Shown here in pieces: positions 1-7,219 of a DNA stretch of 13,019 bases. The notes below the pieces were generated by a model that saw only the letters and a list, made by a program, of their open reading frames with translations, did no database searches and was not told the origin of the DNA. Source of the DNA: Thermoplasmatales archaeon (GTDB lineage: Archaea; Thermoplasmatota; Thermoplasmata; Methanomassiliicoccales; Methanomethylophilaceae); NCBI GenBank assembly GCA_012522645.1, contig JAAYKC010000049.1:1-13019 (forward strand), given 5' to 3'. The position numbers were made by a program, and so were the translations under genes. Within the stretch, counting starts at the first letter, position 1, and the number at the start of each line of letters is the position of its first letter.

Positions 1-14
1 CAATCAAAAAAGCC

Positions 15-24
15 GTTTGCAAAC
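15..24. repeat. 10-bp perfect palindrome upstream of ribK promoter
   Basis: The sequence GTTTGCAAAC is its own reverse complement. It ends about six bases before the T-rich TATA-like stretch of the ribK promoter, a position typical for a dimeric regulator in archaea. No protein can be assigned from sequence alone, and a 10-bp palindrome can arise by chance. Confidence 0.35.
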
Positions 25-30
25 TCTACC

Positions 31-37
31 TTTTATC
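31..37 (+). promoter_or_regulatory. Putative TATA box for ribK
   Basis: TTTTATC is centred near base 34, which predicts transcription starting around base 60. That would leave a leader of roughly 14 bases carrying the GGTGAT ribosome binding site at 63-68. A second AT-rich candidate, CTTATCC near 49-55, is too close to the gene to serve as the TATA box. The assignment rests on spacing only. Confidence 0.4.
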
Positions 38-57
38 TACTTACTCTCTTATCCGTA

Positions 58-77
58 CCATTGGTGATTCCCAATGG
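58..77 (+). promoter_or_regulatory. Inverted repeat over the ribK ribosome binding site and start codon
   Basis: CCATTGG (58-64) and CCAATGG (71-77) are perfect 7-base complements separated by the six bases TGATTC. The Shine-Dalgarno GGTGAT (63-68) begins in the left arm and continues into the loop, and the ATG (74-76) lies in the right arm. As RNA this could fold into a hairpin that hides the start codon. As DNA it could be an operator for a dimeric winged-helix protein, possibly the product of the gene itself. Both readings are inference; the repeat and its overlap with the start signals are seen directly. Confidence 0.5.
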
Positions 78-730
78 ATGAAAAATACACTTTCGCCCTC
101 AGGAAGATTGCTCTGCTCGGCGGGATGAACGACTACATAGCCGTATCATCCCGGGAGCTGGGAGAAGCATTGGATATGAGCCAACAATCTGCATCCAAGA
201 GGATCTTGGAACTTTTGGACAAGAAGTACATAGTCAGAGATCTGGGGGCCCGGAAACAGAGGATAAAGCTGACCTCGGAAGGGATCGATCAACTGAAGGG
301 AGAATATAACGAATATCGGCGCATATTCGAGCTGTCCGATCACATAGTCCTGCACGGCACCATCAAAAGCGGTCTCGGAGAGGGGGGCTATTACATCTGC
401 CAGAACAATTACATGGATCAATTCCAGGATGTCCTCGGGTTCAAGCCCTATGAAGGCACCCTCAACGTTCACGTGGACAAGGAGGATGTGGGCAAGCTCG
501 ATCTGATCAAGGGCCTGACGGGCCACACCATAGACGGCTTCCACAAGGACGGCCGCAGCTTCGGCAACGTCACCGCGTACAAGGCCAAGATAAGGAACGT
601 GGACTGCGCCATCGTCGTTCCCGACAGAACGCACCACAAGGATGTCATCGAGATCGTGTGCCAGTATCATCTGAGACGCACGCTGAGCATCAACGACGGC
701 GACAGGGTGGATGTCCGGGTGGAGATCTGA
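74..730 (+). CDS. ribK: Winged-helix / CTP-dependent riboflavin kinase (RbkR type)
   Basis: This 218-residue protein phosphorylates riboflavin to FMN using CTP, the archaeal route, in the cytosol. Residues about 1-85 form a MarR/ArsR-like winged helix, with a recognition-helix region around SQQSASKRILELL (36-48). Residues about 93-218 are the riboflavin kinase domain (formerly DUF120), with GTIKSGLGEGGYY (95-107), GFKPYEGTLNV (122-132) and the VPDRTHH region (182-188). Fusions of this kind are known in archaea as RbkR, a combined kinase and transcriptional regulator of riboflavin genes, so this copy may act as a repressor too; that part is inference. The ATG at 74 has a GGTGAT Shine-Dalgarno five bases upstream. 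Its TGA stop is directly followed by the purQ stop on the other strand, leaving no spacer. Confidence 0.93.
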   Translation: MDEKYTFALRKIALLGGMNDYIAVSSRELGEALDMSQQSASKRILELLDKKYIVRDLGARKQRIKLTSEGIDQLKGEYNEYRRIFELSDHIVLHGTIKSGLGEGGYYICQNNYMDQFQDVLGFKPYEGTLNVHVDKEDVGKLDLIKGLTGHTIDGFHKDGRSFGNVTAYKAKIRNVDCAIVVPDRTHHKDVIEIVCQYHLRRTLSINDGDRVDVRVEI

Positions 731-1546
731 TCACTTGGTCAGCTTCTTCATCACCGAACGGAACACCGCCATCCCGTCCCCTTCCTCCGGTCCCTTGCAG
801 GATGTCCAGTCCTGATGAGTGTATCTCGTCATGACCCTTTCCGGGTGGGGCATCATCCCGAGCACGTTGCCTGCAGGATTGCATATCCCGGCGATATCCG
901 ACGGCGAGCCGTTCGGATTCCACGGATATACGGCCTTGGCGCCTCCGGGGCCTACGTACCTGAACACCACCTGATCGTTCTCCTCCAGCTTCTCCAGGAA
1001 ACGCGGATCGGCGCTGAGGAGCTTGCCCTCGGCATGTGCCAGAGGGAACATGGATATCTTCCCTTTCTTAATCTCTGACGTGAATATGCAGTTGCCCCTG
1101 TTGTCGTTCCTGAGATACGTGGGGCGGCATTCGAACCTTCCCGAATCATTGGTGCTCAGAGCCGCGGTTGGCGTCTCCGACATCACGCCTTCGAAGGCGG
1201 GCAGAAGACCCAGCTCCACCAGGGTCTGGAATCCGTTGCACACTCCCAGCACTGGTTTCTCCGATTCGACGAACTTCCTCAGCTGAGGGCCGATGTCGCT
1301 CTTTATCCTGGCCGCGAATATCGCGCCGGCACGGACATAGTCCCCTGCGGAGAATCCTCCCGGGAATGCCAGTATGTCATAGTCCTCAAGATTGCGCTTC
1401 GCATGGTCAGGCGCTTTGCCTGCCAACTGCTTCAGGTGCACAAGCTCCGGGGATGCGCCCACCATCCTGAAGGCCTGGTACATCTCATCCTCGCAGTTCG
1501 TTCCCTCTATGCGGATAACGCATACTTTGACGTCTTCAGCTTTCAT
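731..1546 (-). CDS. purQ: Phosphoribosylformylglycinamidine synthase, glutaminase subunit PurQ
   Basis: PurQ hydrolyses glutamine and passes ammonia to PurL for conversion of FGAR to FGAM, the fourth step of purine synthesis. The 271-residue protein is a class I glutamine amidotransferase: FPGGFSAGDY (61-70), the nucleophile Cys103 in GVCNGFQ (101-107), and the catalytic His234/Glu236 in MMPHPER (231-237). The NPNGS segment (210-214) is also typical of the family. I chose the ATG at 1546 because it overlaps the purL stop as ATGA and gives the normal N-terminus (VCVIRIEGTNCE follows); an upstream in-frame ATG at 1585 would add 13 residues lying inside purL. It is longer than the compact bacterial form of about 225 residues. 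It is the last gene of purSLQ and ends exactly where ribK ends on the opposite strand. Confidence 0.95.
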   Translation of the reverse strand: MKAEDVKVCVIRIEGTNCEDEMYQAFRMVGASPELVHLKQLAGKAPDHAKRNLEDYDILAFPGGFSAGDYVRAGAIFAARIKSDIGPQLRKFVESEKPVLGVCNGFQTLVELGLLPAFEGVMSETPTAALSTNDSGRFECRPTYLRNDNRGNCIFTSEIKKGKISMFPLAHAEGKLLSADPRFLEKLEENDQVVFRYVGPGGAKAVYPWNPNGSPSDIAGICNPAGNVLGMMPHPERVMTRYTHQDWTSCKGPEEGDGMAVFRSVMKKLTK

Positions 1547-3867
1547 GCCGTACCCCCCATAATGTCCCACAGAGGCCTGCTCCATGACTCATAGAGACTG
1601 GATACGGGAATGCTGCTCCCTGCTACGGTGAGCGCATCCCCTCCCGTTTCCCCTATTACTTCGGCATCACTGCCCATGATCCTCTCGAATTCCGCTGCGG
1701 CGCTCTTCGACACCTCGGCTATCCAGCGGGTGTTGCTCTCGGAATACAGCCAGACATTCTCCTGAGCTCCCTTGGGAACATCTATCCTGGCTCCCACTCT
1801 GCCTGAGAGGCACATCTCTGCCACGGCGACGGCCAGACCGCCGTCGGAGCAGTCGTGGCAGCTTCTGATGAGCTTCTTGCCCATCGCCGTGAGCAGCTTC
1901 TCGGATATCCTCTTGAACACCATCGGGTCCGATGCCGGGACCGCCCCTCCGCTGCCTCCGTACTTACGGAACAGCAGGGATGCCCCCATCTCGTCCTTCG
2001 TCTTCCCTACGAGGTATATCCTGTTGCCTGGCTCTTTGAAATCTGCGCTCACCGCCTTGCGTGTGTCCTCTATTATGCCCGTGGCCATGATCATGGGCGT
2101 CGGCAGCACGCCTTCGCCCACAGAGCCTTCGTTGTAAAGGCTCACGTTCCCCGAGGGGATCGGTATCTCCAGCGCCTTGCATATATCTCCGAGACCGCGC
2201 ACGGCCTCCCTGAACACGCCCAGCCTGTCCGGCTTCTCGGGGTTCCCGAAGTTGAGGCAGTTGGTTATCGCATCGGGCCTGGCACCTACTGCGACGAGGC
2301 CCCTCAGAGCCTCCTCTACAGAGGACATGGTCCCGTTGTACGGGTCGGCCTCAGTGAACCACGGATTGCAGCCCATGACTGCGGCAAGCCCTCTGAAGCT
2401 CCCGGGCACCGGCATCACGATCGATGCATCCCCGGGGCCGGCGGCGTTGAGCTTCCCGACCATGGGTCCCAGGGCGGTGGCTCCCCTCACTTCGAAATCG
2501 AACTGCCTTATGGCCCATTCCTTGGACGCTATATTGAGATCCGACAGCATCTCCGGTATGACCTCTCCGGCTGACGGTATCTTCGGGAAGGTCTCCTTAT
2601 CCTTGCACGAGACCTCCGGGTTGACGTACGGCCTGTTGTATGCCGGTCCTCCCGTGAGGAACTCGGTATCCATATCCAATATCTTGGTGCCCTTCCAGTA
2701 CACCCTCGTCCTGGGGACATCGGTTGTAACGGCAACGGGTGTCGCGAGAACGTCCCAGAGGCTGAACACCTCCAGGATCTTCTCCGTGTTCTCAGGTTTG
2801 CACGTGACCATCATGCGCTCCTGGGACTCGGATACCCAGATCTCCCAGGGTGCGAGGCCGGGCTCCTTGAGCGGGACCTTGTCCAGATCCACATCGGCTC
2901 CGCATTCCCCGGCGGACAGTGCCATCTCGCCGACGACACAGCTGAGTCCGCCTCCGCCCAGGTCCTTCATCCCGGTTATGAGGCCGAGGTGATTCACCTC
3001 AAGGCATGCATGTATGATCGGTTCCTTCGTGATCGGGTCGCCCAGCTGAACGGCCCCTCTTGAATCCTCATCCGAGGTGGAGGTCAGGTCCGCGGACGCG
3101 AAGGTCACACCGTGTATGCCGTCCCTGCCGGTCCTGCCGCCTATCAGTATCATGGTCTCCCCGGGCCCTCCCGCGAAGTTGTTGGTAAGCTCGTCCTTCC
3201 TCACTATTCCGAGGGCGCTTACGTTGACGAGGCAGTTCGTCGTGTACCTCTCGTCGAAGAAGAATCCCCCGGTTATCGTGGGAACGCCTATCCTGTTACC
3301 GTAATCCCTTATCCCGGAGACGGCGCCGCTGAGGAGGTACTTGGGGTGCTTGGTCCCAGGAGGCAGCTCGCCTTTCCTGTCAAGCGGGCCGAAGCACAGG
3401 GGGTCCCCCAGCCCCACAGGCTGGGCTCCCATGCACACGATGTCCCTGATTATGCCGCCTATGCCGGTGGCCGCCCCGCCGTACGGCTCTATGGCCGACG
3501 GATGGTTATGGCTCTCTATCCTGAGAGCGTATCCGTGATCATCATCGAATGACATCACTCCCGCGTCCCCTCTTGACAGGACATCGGGGTGCTTCACCGA
3601 GAATACGAATTCCTTGAGTATGTTCTTGGAGCTCTTGTAGCAGCAGTGCTCGCTCCATGCCTGTCCCAGGGACTCCAATTCCACGTCCGTGGGATTCCTG
3701 CCCTCTTTCCTGAAGTAGTCGGTTATTACCTTCATCTCATCCAGGGAAAGACCCAGGCTCATCTCCGACGATACTCTCTTCAGATCCTCATCGGATGCTG
3801 ACAGCAGATCCACGTCGTAAAGGGGGAACGGGACGTCCCTCTTGACGGACAATGCCTTCTTCGCCAT
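1543..3867 (-). CDS. purL: Phosphoribosylformylglycinamidine synthase, synthetase subunit PurL
   Basis: This 774-residue protein is the small, stand-alone form of PurL, which works with PurS and PurQ and uses ATP plus PurQ-derived ammonia to make FGAM. Seen in sequence: WSEHC (71-75) with the family's conserved His, the ATP/FGAR-binding stretch ESHNHPSAIEPYGG (118-131), and a second half that repeats the PurM-like fold (TNCLNFGNPEKP and the later SCHDCSDGGL region). The ATG at 3867 follows GAGGTGAT by three bases; that site contains the purS stop codon. Reading further upstream to 3957 would add 30 residues that overlap purS and are not PurL-like, so I rejected it. The stop overlaps the purQ start as ATGA, implying coupled translation in a fixed stoichiometric complex. 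Confidence 0.96.
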   Translation of the reverse strand: MAKKALSVKRDVPFPLYDVDLLSASDEDLKRVSSEMSLGLSLDEMKVITDYFRKEGRNPTDVELESLGQAWSEHCCYKSSKNILKEFVFSVKHPDVLSRGDAGVMSFDDDHGYALRIESHNHPSAIEPYGGAATGIGGIIRDIVCMGAQPVGLGDPLCFGPLDRKGELPPGTKHPKYLLSGAVSGIRDYGNRIGVPTITGGFFFDERYTTNCLVNVSALGIVRKDELTNNFAGGPGETMILIGGRTGRDGIHGVTFASADLTSTSDEDSRGAVQLGDPITKEPIIHACLEVNHLGLITGMKDLGGGGLSCVVGEMALSAGECGADVDLDKVPLKEPGLAPWEIWVSESQERMMVTCKPENTEKILEVFSLWDVLATPVAVTTDVPRTRVYWKGTKILDMDTEFLTGGPAYNRPYVNPEVSCKDKETFPKIPSAGEVIPEMLSDLNIASKEWAIRQFDFEVRGATALGPMVGKLNAAGPGDASIVMPVPGSFRGLAAVMGCNPWFTEADPYNGTMSSVEEALRGLVAVGARPDAITNCLNFGNPEKPDRLGVFREAVRGLGDICKALEIPIPSGNVSLYNEGSVGEGVLPTPMIMATGIIEDTRKAVSADFKEPGNRIYLVGKTKDEMGASLLFRKYGGSGGAVPASDPMVFKRISEKLLTAMGKKLIRSCHDCSDGGLAVAVAEMCLSGRVGARIDVPKGAQENVWLYSESNTRWIAEVSKSAAAEFERIMGSDAEVIGETGGDALTVAGSSIPVSSLYESWSRPLWDIMGGTA

Positions 3868-3870
3868 CAG

Positions 3871-3878
3871 ATCACCTC
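3871..3878 (-). promoter_or_regulatory. purL Shine-Dalgarno containing the purS stop codon
   Basis: On the minus strand GAGGTGAT sits three bases before the purL ATG. The TGA within it (3874-3872) is the purS stop codon, so a ribosome finishing purS ends on the purL loading site. This decides the purL start. Confidence 0.8.
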
Positions 3879-4111
3879 GCGGTGACCGTGTAGCTCTGGA
3901 TGACCGGATTGGCCAGAAGCACGCGGCACATCTCCTCGCCGGCCTTGACGGCCTCATCCACGCCCATATCCAGTTCCACTTCGAAGACTTTCACGCACTT
4001 GACGGCGCCGACACCTTCGAACCCGAGAGACTCCAGGGTCTTCTTCGTGTTGCTTCCTTCGGGGTCAGCCACGCCTTTCTTGAGCTCAATCCTAATCTCG
4101 ATTATGGCCAT
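3872..4111 (-). CDS. purS: Phosphoribosylformylglycinamidine synthase subunit PurS
   Basis: PurS is the small bridging subunit that dimerises and joins PurL to PurQ in three-part FGAM synthases. The 79-residue product has the expected order: an N-terminal strand (AIIEIRIELKKGV), a helix with the typical DPEG and TKKTLESLGF pattern, a strand (VKCVKVFEVEL) and a C-terminal helix ending in VIQSYTV. The length matches the usual 80 or so residues. I chose the ATG at 4111 over an in-frame GTG at 4132, because the family begins here and a TATA-like element lies about 26 bases upstream, which would place the transcript start on the ATG. It opens the purSLQ operon; only four bases separate its stop from the purL start. 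Confidence 0.93.
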   Translation of the reverse strand: MAIIEIRIELKKGVADPEGSNTKKTLESLGFEGVGAVKCVKVFEVELDMGVDEAVKAGEEMCRVLLANPVIQSYTVTAR

Positions 4112-4132
4112 CGTGCGTATATGAGGATTCAC

Positions 4133-4141
4133 TAATTAAAA
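4133..4141 (-). promoter_or_regulatory. TATA box for purSLQ, leaderless spacing
   Basis: On the minus strand TTTTAATTA is centred at about 4137, 26 bases before the purS ATG. The only intergenic space between trmI and purS is 36 bases, and no Shine-Dalgarno precedes the ATG, so transcription probably begins on or next to the start codon. Confidence 0.6.
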
Positions 4142-4147
4142 GGATTC

Positions 4148-4915
4148 TCAGATGTCCCGGGATGTACGCCTTCCGAAGGCCAAGTACCCTGTGTGACCCA
4201 GCATGTCGAAGGAGGGTCTCACGCCGCCGGGATGCACCACCATCTCCCTCTGCAGGGTCTCCAATGCGTGCACGTCCCTGAGGCCTGCTTCCCTCATCGC
4301 ATTGACCGCGGTCTCCAGCTGATTGGCGTTCGGTACGTAGACGCACACCATGCCGCCCGGCCTTACCTTAGGAAGCAGGTTGCCGAAGGCGTCCTGGGGA
4401 TCCGGCATGTCCATCACCAGCGCATCCGCCGTGATGTCCGGATCGGCTTCCTTGGCATCGCATACGATGCACTCCCAGTCCCCGAAGCCCATGCGCCTGA
4501 CGTTCCTCCCGGCCAGTTGGGCATTGTCCCCTCTGAGCTCCAGGGTCAGCACCCTCCCGCCGGGGGAGACCGCCCTCAGCAGCGCTGTTGTCAGCGCTCC
4601 TGATCCCGCACCCACCTCCAGCACCGTATCGCCTGCTCTTATGTCACAGCGGAACAGTATCACCTCGGCATCCTTCGGGGTGATTATCTGCGCACCCCTT
4701 TCGAGAGAGGCCATCATGTCCGCGGTGGTGGGCCTGAACACCGCGAATTCCTTTCCGGCGACGGTCATCACCGAGCCGTCATCCGTCTCCCTGAACCGCT
4801 CGCCGTCCACGGTGCCCAGAGAATGGATCTTCAGCATCCTGTAGGCGACCTTGAGCCAATGCTTCTTCCCTGTCGCATCTTCCATGTATACGGTCTCGTT
4901 CTCTTCGAAGGGCAT
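4148..4915 (-). CDS. trmI: tRNA (adenine-N1)-methyltransferase TrmI
   Basis: The product (255 residues) is a SAM-dependent class I methyltransferase of the TrmI family, which makes 1-methyladenosine at positions 57/58 in the T-loop of archaeal tRNAs. An N-terminal small beta domain (about 1-65) is followed by QIITPKDAEVIL (76-87), a hallmark of the family, then SAM motif I VLEVGAGSGAL (98-108), the acidic end of strand 2 in LTLEL (123-127), the MDMPDP motif (169-173 region) and the C-terminal RPSFDMLGHTGYLAFGRR (233-250). An in-frame ATG at 4936 would add seven residues, but AT-rich promoter elements near 4939-4957 place transcription starts at about 4917-4928, downstream of it, so I prefer 4915. 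TrmI usually acts as a tetramer. The gene ends 36 bases before purS, which has its own promoter. Confidence 0.93.
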   Translation of the reverse strand: MPFEENETVYMEDATGKKHWLKVAYRMLKIHSLGTVDGERFRETDDGSVMTVAGKEFAVFRPTTADMMASLERGAQIITPKDAEVILFRCDIRAGDTVLEVGAGSGALTTALLRAVSPGGRVLTLELRGDNAQLAGRNVRRMGFGDWECIVCDAKEADPDITADALVMDMPDPQDAFGNLLPKVRPGGMVCVYVPNANQLETAVNAMREAGLRDVHALETLQREMVVHPGGVRPSFDMLGHTGYLAFGRRTSRDI

Positions 4916-4938
4916 GGGACCGCTATCGCAGAGCATCG

Positions 4939-4957
4939 GTTAATCATTTCGTATATC
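4939..4957 (-). promoter_or_regulatory. Promoter region of trmI
   Basis: On the minus strand the segment holds GATATAC (about 4957-4951) and AAATGATTAA (about 4948-4939). Either could be the TATA element; the second predicts a nearly leaderless trmI transcript, the first a leader of about 13 bases. I cannot tell which is used. Confidence 0.4.
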
Positions 4958-4981
4958 CCGTCTCCTGCATCCAAAGAGGAC

Positions 4982-4987
4982 TTATAA
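4982..4987 (+). promoter_or_regulatory. TATA box for the DUF1638 gene, leaderless spacing
   Basis: TTATAA is centred about 26 bases before the ATG at 5010, the spacing expected if the transcript starts on the start codon. It also argues against the in-frame GTG at 5001, which would lie upstream of the predicted transcript start. Confidence 0.65.
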
Positions 4988-5009
4988 TCCGCAAAGAATT
5001 GTGAAGGAT

Positions 5010-5834
5010 ATGGCATCGGGAACATTGGGAATAATGGCATGTCCGATACTGGAGGACGAGCTCGTATACAGTCTCCGGAAGGACAAGCAGGAGAAGAAGG
5101 TGTACCTGTTGGACAACAGACACAACAAGATGATAGTGCCGAAACTGGAGGAGAACGGGATCCCGTATACGATGATCGATGAGAAGGAGTTCCTGGAAGG
5201 CAATGCGGAGATAGCGGACGACGGCTACCGGATCGTGATATGGATGATGGACCTGGGCCTCCATGAGGAACCGGAGAACCTGAAGGCCCGGATACGGGAG
5301 CTGATGCTAGATTTCCAGGAGCACGTTGATGCCATAGCCCTCTACTACGGGCTTTGCGGGAACGGACTGAAGGGCATAGAGGAATGGGCCTCGGCCAACC
5401 TGGACGTTCCTATGACCATCTGCAAGGACAAGGACGGGCGGATGTGCGATGACTGCATATGCGTGCCCATGGGCGGCACCGATAATTACCTCAGATTATT
5501 GAGGAAGTACCCCGGGATAATGTACTTCACCCCCGGGATGGCCTGCAGCTTCGATGAGTTCATGGAGAGCATGGAGCTGTTCAGGGGCGTCGACAAAGGG
5601 GACAAGGAGATGTTCAGGATGGTTCTGGAGATGGCCGATTACAAGTACGTCATGAAGATACAGACCGGCCTGGGGGATCAGAAGAACTTCCAGAAGTGCA
5701 TCGATGAGTTCGCAGAAGAGTATGAGCTGGGCGTAATGGAGCTGGAGGACGGCTGGGTCAGCAACGAGGTCGCCGACCGCATCTACGATGAGGCCAAGTC
5801 CCTGCTGAACGGTCACATGGAGCGGGCCGCATAG
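5010..5834 (+). CDS. DUF1638 domain protein, possible cysteine-based metal or cofactor binder
   Basis: The 274-residue protein matches the DUF1638 family as I know it: an N-terminal ACP segment (10-12), YYGLCGNGL (112-120), and a DCI...GGTDNY segment (148-160) that corresponds to the family's HDCI-type motif. It has seven cysteines at 11, 116, 138, 146, 149, 151 and 179; the CxxCxC run at 146-151 suggests metal or iron-sulfur binding, which is inference. No signal peptide or membrane segment is visible. From memory, DUF1638 genes often occur in methanogens and bacteria with corrinoid methyltransferases, but none is present here, so a link to methylotrophy is only a hint. The start is set by the TATA spacing. 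It ends in TAG, rare in this window, and its last 22 bases overlap the end of proS on the other strand. Confidence 0.85.
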   Translation: MASGTLGIMACPILEDELVYSLRKDKQEKKVYLLDNRHNKMIVPKLEENGIPYTMIDEKEFLEGNAEIADDGYRIVIWMMDLGLHEEPENLKARIRELMLDFQEHVDAIALYYGLCGNGLKGIEEWASANLDVPMTICKDKDGRMCDDCICVPMGGTDNYLRLLRKYPGIMYFTPGMACSFDEFMESMELFRGVDKGDKEMFRMVLEMADYKYVMKIQTGLGDQKNFQKCIDEFAEEYELGVMELEDGWVSNEVADRIYDEAKSLLNGHMERAA

Positions 5835-7219
5835 GCCAGCAGCTCGGATTCCTTACCGCATATCAGGCATCTGCCCTCGTGCTTCACATGGGGGTACGGT
5901 GTGCCCAATATCTTGATGTCCTTCTCCTCGATCTTCCCGCCGCACTCCTCGGAGCCGCACCACGGGAAGGATACCACTCTCTCAGGGATGTTGTCGAATG
6001 AGTCTATCGGCTGCACTGACGATGCCTGGAATGCGTCCGCCTTCGCCTTGAGGTCCTTCTTTATCTCCGCCAGGATGAGCCTCACCCCGGAGACCAGGGA
6101 TTCCGAGGATATCGTTCCCTTCTCCCCGTTGTCCCTTCTCGCGAAGGTCACTACTTTGTTCTCGATGTCCCTGGCTCCCAGTTCCAGCCTTAACGGGACG
6201 CCTTTTATCTCCCAATCGTAGAACTTGCTGCCGGGCCTGTCGTCCCTGTTGTCCAGATGCGTGCGTATGCCGGATTCCCTGAGGATGATGGCGGCCTTCT
6301 CCGCCTCCAGTCTGACCTCCTCGGTGTTCTTCTTCGAGATTATCGGGATTATCACGACCTGATACGGAGCGATGTCCGGCGGCATGATCAGCCCCTTGTC
6401 GTCACCGTGCACGCTGATGACCGCACCGAGAAGGCGCTCGCTCATGCCGTAGGTGGTCTGGTGAACATGCTTATGCTCCCCTCCCTCCTCCTCGTACGTT
6501 ATGTCGTACGGGACGGAGAAGTTCGTCCTGTAATGGTGGACCGATCCCAGCTGGAGCGTGCGGTAATTGGGCATCACCGTGTCTATCCCCACTGTGTAAT
6601 GGGCGCCGGGGAACTTGTCCCACTCAGTGCGCTTCAGCAGGAAGTAGGGCAGGCAGAGCCTGTCCATGATCCTCTCCAGGATCCTGAGATCCTCATCGAT
6701 CTGCCTCTGAGCATCCTCTTCCGTGGCATGGCACGTGTGCGATTCGAAGAAATGGATCTCACGGACCCTTATGAACGGACGTGTCTGCTTCGTCTCATAG
6801 CGGAAGGTGTTCACGATCTGGTAGATCTTCAGGGGAAGGTCCTGGTGGGACCTTATCCACAGCGAGAACATAGGATACATCGCGGTCTCGCTGGTGGGCC
6901 TCACCACAAGAGGGACATCAAGCTCATTGTCCCCCGCTTTCGTGACCCAGTATACCTCGGAATCGAACCCTTTGATGTGGTCCTTCTCCTTCTTGAACTC
7001 CGTCTCCGGTATGAGCAGCGGGAAGCACACCTCGTCGTGACCCGTGTCGTCAAGCTCGTCGCGTATGAATCCGTCTATGGAGCGCATTATCTTCCATCCG
7101 TAAGGCGTCCAGACGTTCATCCCCTTGATCGGATAGCGCTTATCCGAGAGGCCCGCTTTCTCGACTATGTCGAGATACCATTCCCCGTAGTTCTCCTTGC
7201 TTTCCACTTGAATCACCAT
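5813..7219 (-). CDS. proS: Prolyl-tRNA synthetase, archaeal/eukaryal type
   Basis: A class II synthetase that charges tRNA-Pro with proline. Of its 468 residues, the catalytic core shows RPTSE (107-111), motif 2 around FRYETKQTRPFIRVREIHFF (139-158) and motif 3 around GMSERLLGAVISVHGD (258-273). The anticodon-binding domain follows (about 285-385). The C-terminal zinc-type domain carries Cys421, Cys426, Cys451 and Cys454. There is no bacterial editing insertion, so this is the short archaeal form. The protein ends AYAARSM, whereas many relatives end in a tyrosine; see findings. The ATG at 7219 overlaps the prs stop by seven bases. A GTG at 7207, four bases after GGTGAT, is an equally good start and would remove four residues. 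It is probably cotranscribed with prs. Confidence 0.96.
   Translation of the reverse strand: MVIQVESKENYGEWYLDIVEKAGLSDKRYPIKGMNVWTPYGWKIMRSIDGFIRDELDDTGHDEVCFPLLIPETEFKKEKDHIKGFDSEVYWVTKAGDNELDVPLVVRPTSETAMYPMFSLWIRSHQDLPLKIYQIVNTFRYETKQTRPFIRVREIHFFESHTCHATEEDAQRQIDEDLRILERIMDRLCLPYFLLKRTEWDKFPGAHYTVGIDTVMPNYRTLQLGSVHHYRTNFSVPYDITYEEEGGEHKHVHQTTYGMSERLLGAVISVHGDDKGLIMPPDIAPYQVVIIPIISKKNTEEVRLEAEKAAIILRESGIRTHLDNRDDRPGSKFYDWEIKGVPLRLELGARDIENKVVTFARRDNGEKGTISSESLVSGVRLILAEIKKDLKAKADAFQASSVQPIDSFDNIPERVVSFPWCGSEECGGKIEEKDIKILGTPYPHVKHEGRCLICGKESELLAYAARSM
7212..7217 (-). promoter_or_regulatory. GGTGAT element at the prs/proS junction
   Basis: On the minus strand GGTGAT contains the prs TGA stop (7215-7213) and lies four bases before an in-frame GTG at 7207. 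If it acts as the Shine-Dalgarno, proS starts with GTG at 7207 rather than ATG at 7219, because the ATG itself overlaps the element. The same arrangement is seen at purS/purL and tmk/coaBC. Confidence 0.5.

Noticed and set aside
146..670. 174-codon open frame on the minus strand opposite ribK
   Set aside because: The ribK frame has complete domains and start signals; the reverse frame has none.
1855..2574. 239-codon open frame on the plus strand
   Set aside because: Antisense to purL, rich in Arg, Gly, Pro and His as expected of a shadow frame, with no start signal.
3868..3957. 30-residue N-terminal extension of PurL
   Set aside because: It overlaps purS, is Arg/Cys-rich and unlike PurL, whereas the ATG at 3867 has a strong Shine-Dalgarno.
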